DNA from: an uncultured Bacilli bacterium
GTDB taxonomy: Bacteria > Bacillota_I > Bacilli_A > RFN20 > CAG-826
Length of the DNA: 7,483 nucleotides
Direction of reading: 5' to 3'
NCBI GenBank assembly: GCA_934133115.1
Contig: CAKPAV010000076.1
Span: 1 to 7,483 of the forward strand
Both the position numbers and the translations under genes were made by a program. The notes below the pieces were generated by a model. The model worked only from the letters and a program-made list of their open reading frames with translations. It was not told where the DNA came from and did not search any database. This document shows positions 5,584 through 7,483 of the stretch, piece after piece; position 1 is the first letter of the stretch; each line of letters opens with the position of its first letter.

Positions 5584-7473
5584 ATGAAAAATAAAACTTT
5601 GATAGCGGTTATGCTGGTTGGTATGGCTATAGGTATGACTAGTTGTAATAATGATAATTCAACTTCTACAAGTAACAAACCAAGTGATTCAACATCTAGT
5701 TCTTCTAAACCATCAATTTCGGTAACTCCATCAACATCTAATTCGACAATTAATAAAGTTTATGTTGAAAGTGTTGAATTGAATTCTAACATTACGAAGT
5801 TCTTAAATAATAAAAGTTCTTCTAGTAACAAATTCATGGATAAAACTAAAAACATGATCGTTGGTGATGATAATAATTTTAAATTTAAACCAATTGTTAA
5901 GTTTGTTGACGAAAATGATTTACCAGTAGAGGTAAATAATATTACATTTGATATTGAGTTATATGAAAATAAAAATGATGTATATGAAAAAGTTATAGAC
6001 GCATCTACTTATTTTGATTCTTTAGACAATGTTAATTGTGAAGTTAATTTCAACGATGCTGCAGTGGGAAAGAAATTTAAAATTGCTGTTGCTCCTAGTG
6101 GTATAGAAAAATCAAAAGCCAGCAAATTTACAAAAGAATTTGAAATTGAAGTTAGCGATGGCTTTAATGTCTATAATCCTAAGGAATTTGCTTACTTTAA
6201 TAAAGATAGAGATTGTAATAGTGAATATGAAGAATCGACAGGTATTAGTGTTATTAAAGCTTGGGAAGATTTTAAAGTAGCTAATAAATTAACAGACACT
6301 AATGAAAAAAATGCATTTATTTTACAATGTGATATTGAAATTACAGATAACGATTTACCAAAAGAATTCTTCTATCATGAAGGAGATAAAGATTATAAAG
6401 CTCAATTAGAAGGTACGTTACGTGACTATTCTAACATTTATTATCATACCTTTTCTAACAACGATGAAAAACTAGGATTATATGGTAATTACTTTACTCT
6501 TAATGCATCTAAGATTAGCCTTGTTAAGCAAGAACTTGATTATGATGGCTCAGTTACAAATGTGAGCCAAGTTATTTCTCACTCTACTTTATTTAGAACA
6601 GAAAAGAAAGATGGAGTGACTGGTGAATCTTTCGTAATGCGTGATCTTAATTTAATTGGTAACTCTCAAAGAAAAGAGGATTTAGCCCTTGGCGGTGGAA
6701 TTATCTTACACAAAAATCATTCAGTAAAAGCTCTTGCAGAAAATAATGTTTCTAATAGTTGGTTTATTACTTATTTTATAGAATACGTTGATTCAGATTA
6801 TGTAATTAATAAATGTTATGCACGTGATAACTTTAATAGTTTTATTTATAATTATGGTGGGAATGTAACTATTAAGAATTCTGATATGGAAGGCACAGGT
6901 GGGCCTATTATTATTCAAGACCACGTATTTTATAGTTCAGGAGCAACTGAAAATATTGCCCATGCAGTAATTGAAAATTCAAGATTAGAAAACTGGGTAT
7001 CTGGTGAAGAAGGATGGTTCCAATTAGTGGGCGCTACAGCATTAGTTCCTGGAGTTAAGGCCTTATCATCTTTATTTGCACAATATGGTAGATCGTTTGT
7101 TAAGACAAGAAAAATAAATAATGAGGATGTTCAATTCTTTAACTTTATTTGTGTTAATAAAAATTCTCGTAATTTAATGGGAGCATGTGAAGGTAGTATT
7201 AAAATTGATAACTCAGCAATATTTGATTTTGGCAAATCTACACCAGAAGCATTTGGGGCATTCTATTCTACTATTAAAAAAGCAAGTAATGAAGCTCCTA
7301 TTTTCCAAAGTTCAACAGGTGGATTTGCATATAGTAACGGAACACAATTGCTTGATTATACAAATAATATTATTCCAACAACTAATACAAGTGATCCAAT
7401 ATTCTCTGGAGATTATTTAGCCCTTTATTATTACGGATTAATGCTTACATTAGGCTATTATCCTGTAGCATAA
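5584..7473 (+). CDS. Surface lipoprotein with Ser/Thr-rich tether and probable beta-helix
   Basis: The 629-residue protein begins with a lipoprotein signal: basic MKNK, a hydrophobic core, and MTSC with the lipid-bearing Cys21 (Met at -3 is an atypical but tolerated residue). Residues 22-56 are almost only Ser, Thr, Asn, Pro and Lys, a flexible tether. Residues ~58-195 look like a beta-sandwich, ending in EFEIEVSDG and a FNVYNPKEFAYF segment. Residues ~340-520 show short repeating strands such as FVMRDLNLIGN, YVINKCYARD, NVTIKNSDMEG and AVIENSRLENW, the pattern of a right-handed parallel beta-helix (pectate-lyase-like fold). No polysaccharide lyase or hydrolase catalytic motif was recognised, so binding or structural roles are as likely as an enzyme. 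The start has an AGAGAGGT site eight bases upstream and follows the previous stop by 17 bases, so it belongs to the exporter operon. The frame closes with TAA ten bases before the window end; no terminator is visible there. Confidence 0.88.
   Translation: MKNKTLIAVMLVGMAIGMTSCNNDNSTSTSNKPSDSTSSSSKPSISVTPSTSNSTINKVYVESVELNSNITKFLNNKSSSSNKFMDKTKNMIVGDDNNFKFKPIVKFVDENDLPVEVNNITFDIELYENKNDVYEKVIDASTYFDSLDNVNCEVNFNDAAVGKKFKIAVAPSGIEKSKASKFTKEFEIEVSDGFNVYNPKEFAYFNKDRDCNSEYEESTGISVIKAWEDFKVANKLTDTNEKNAFILQCDIEITDNDLPKEFFYHEGDKDYKAQLEGTLRDYSNIYYHTFSNNDEKLGLYGNYFTLNASKISLVKQELDYDGSVTNVSQVISHSTLFRTEKKDGVTGESFVMRDLNLIGNSQRKEDLALGGGIILHKNHSVKALAENNVSNSWFITYFIEYVDSDYVINKCYARDNFNSFIYNYGGNVTIKNSDMEGTGGPIIIQDHVFYSSGATENIAHAVIENSRLENWVSGEEGWFQLVGATALVPGVKALSSLFAQYGRSFVKTRKINNEDVQFFNFICVNKNSRNLMGACEGSIKIDNSAIFDFGKSTPEAFGAFYSTIKKASNEAPIFQSSTGGFAYSNGTQLLDYTNNIIPTTNTSDPIFSGDYLALYYYGLMLTLGYYPVA
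5650..5755 (+). other. Low-complexity Ser/Thr-rich tether
   Basis: This stretch encodes residues ~23-57 of the lipoprotein, directly after the lipidated Cys21. It is dominated by Ser, Thr, Asn, Pro and Lys codons with no hydrophobic pattern. Such linkers hold a folded domain away from the membrane across the cell wall or surface layer. Different codons are used for the same residues, so it is not a recent DNA-level microsatellite expansion. Confidence 0.7.
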
Positions 7474-7483
7474 GACAAAAAAA

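Noticed and set aside
7187..7420. Plus-strand open frame inside the lipoprotein gene
   Set aside because: It is in another frame of a continuous coding region, with unlikely residue composition and no domain signal.
920..7473. Mycoplasma-type code with TGA as tryptophan
   Set aside because: All genes close properly with TAA or TAG, tryptophans at conserved places use TGG, and no in-frame TGA is needed to keep any domain intact.
7474..7483. A-rich end of the window as a terminator
   Set aside because: There is no inverted repeat and the run is of A, not T, on the coding strand; more likely it leads to a downstream ribosome site or intergenic DNA.

Overview
The window is strongly AT-rich. It uses TGG for tryptophan, TAA and TAG as stops, purine-rich Shine-Dalgarno sites and sigma-A-like promoter elements. 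Together with the lipoprotein signal and the Ig-like (Big) surface domains, this suggests a low-GC Bacillota bacterium. A gut-associated Bacilli/Mollicutes-like lineage with the standard code is my best guess, but the sequence cannot fix the taxon. All recognisable genes lie on the + strand.

Left part (2-706): the C-terminal end of a larger gene whose start lies outside the window. It encodes a beta-rich, probably extracellular protein that appears to contain two diverged copies of one domain, the second carrying an Asn/Gly-rich insertion. It ends at an intrinsic terminator (721-790) with a second hairpin nested in its loop.

Control region (791-919): a good extended -10 promoter (843-870) sits in a 26-bp imperfect tandem repeat. 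A perfect 8-bp palindrome (887-905) follows just before a strong ribosome binding site. That site shows the first gene of the next operon should start at 920, not at the ATG at 908, which overlaps it.

Operon (920-7473): four tightly spaced genes (gaps of 1, 8 and 17 bases) read as one unit. (1) A fusion protein with five membrane segments, a bacterial Ig-like domain, a YwaF-type integral membrane domain and a complete ABC-2-type ATPase. (2) A large ABC exporter permease that should pair with that ATPase. (3) A small single-pass protein with an outward beta-rich domain. (4) A lipoprotein with a Ser/Thr-rich tether, a beta-sandwich region and a probable right-handed beta-helix. The arrangement looks like an envelope-located ABC export system with dedicated surface partners. 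The substrate cannot be read from the sequence.

The most unusual point is the first operon gene: an ABC ATPase fused to a YwaF-type domain, with a Big-like domain that charge distribution places on the cytoplasmic side. No RNA genes, CRISPR arrays, insertion sequences or other mobile elements were seen.
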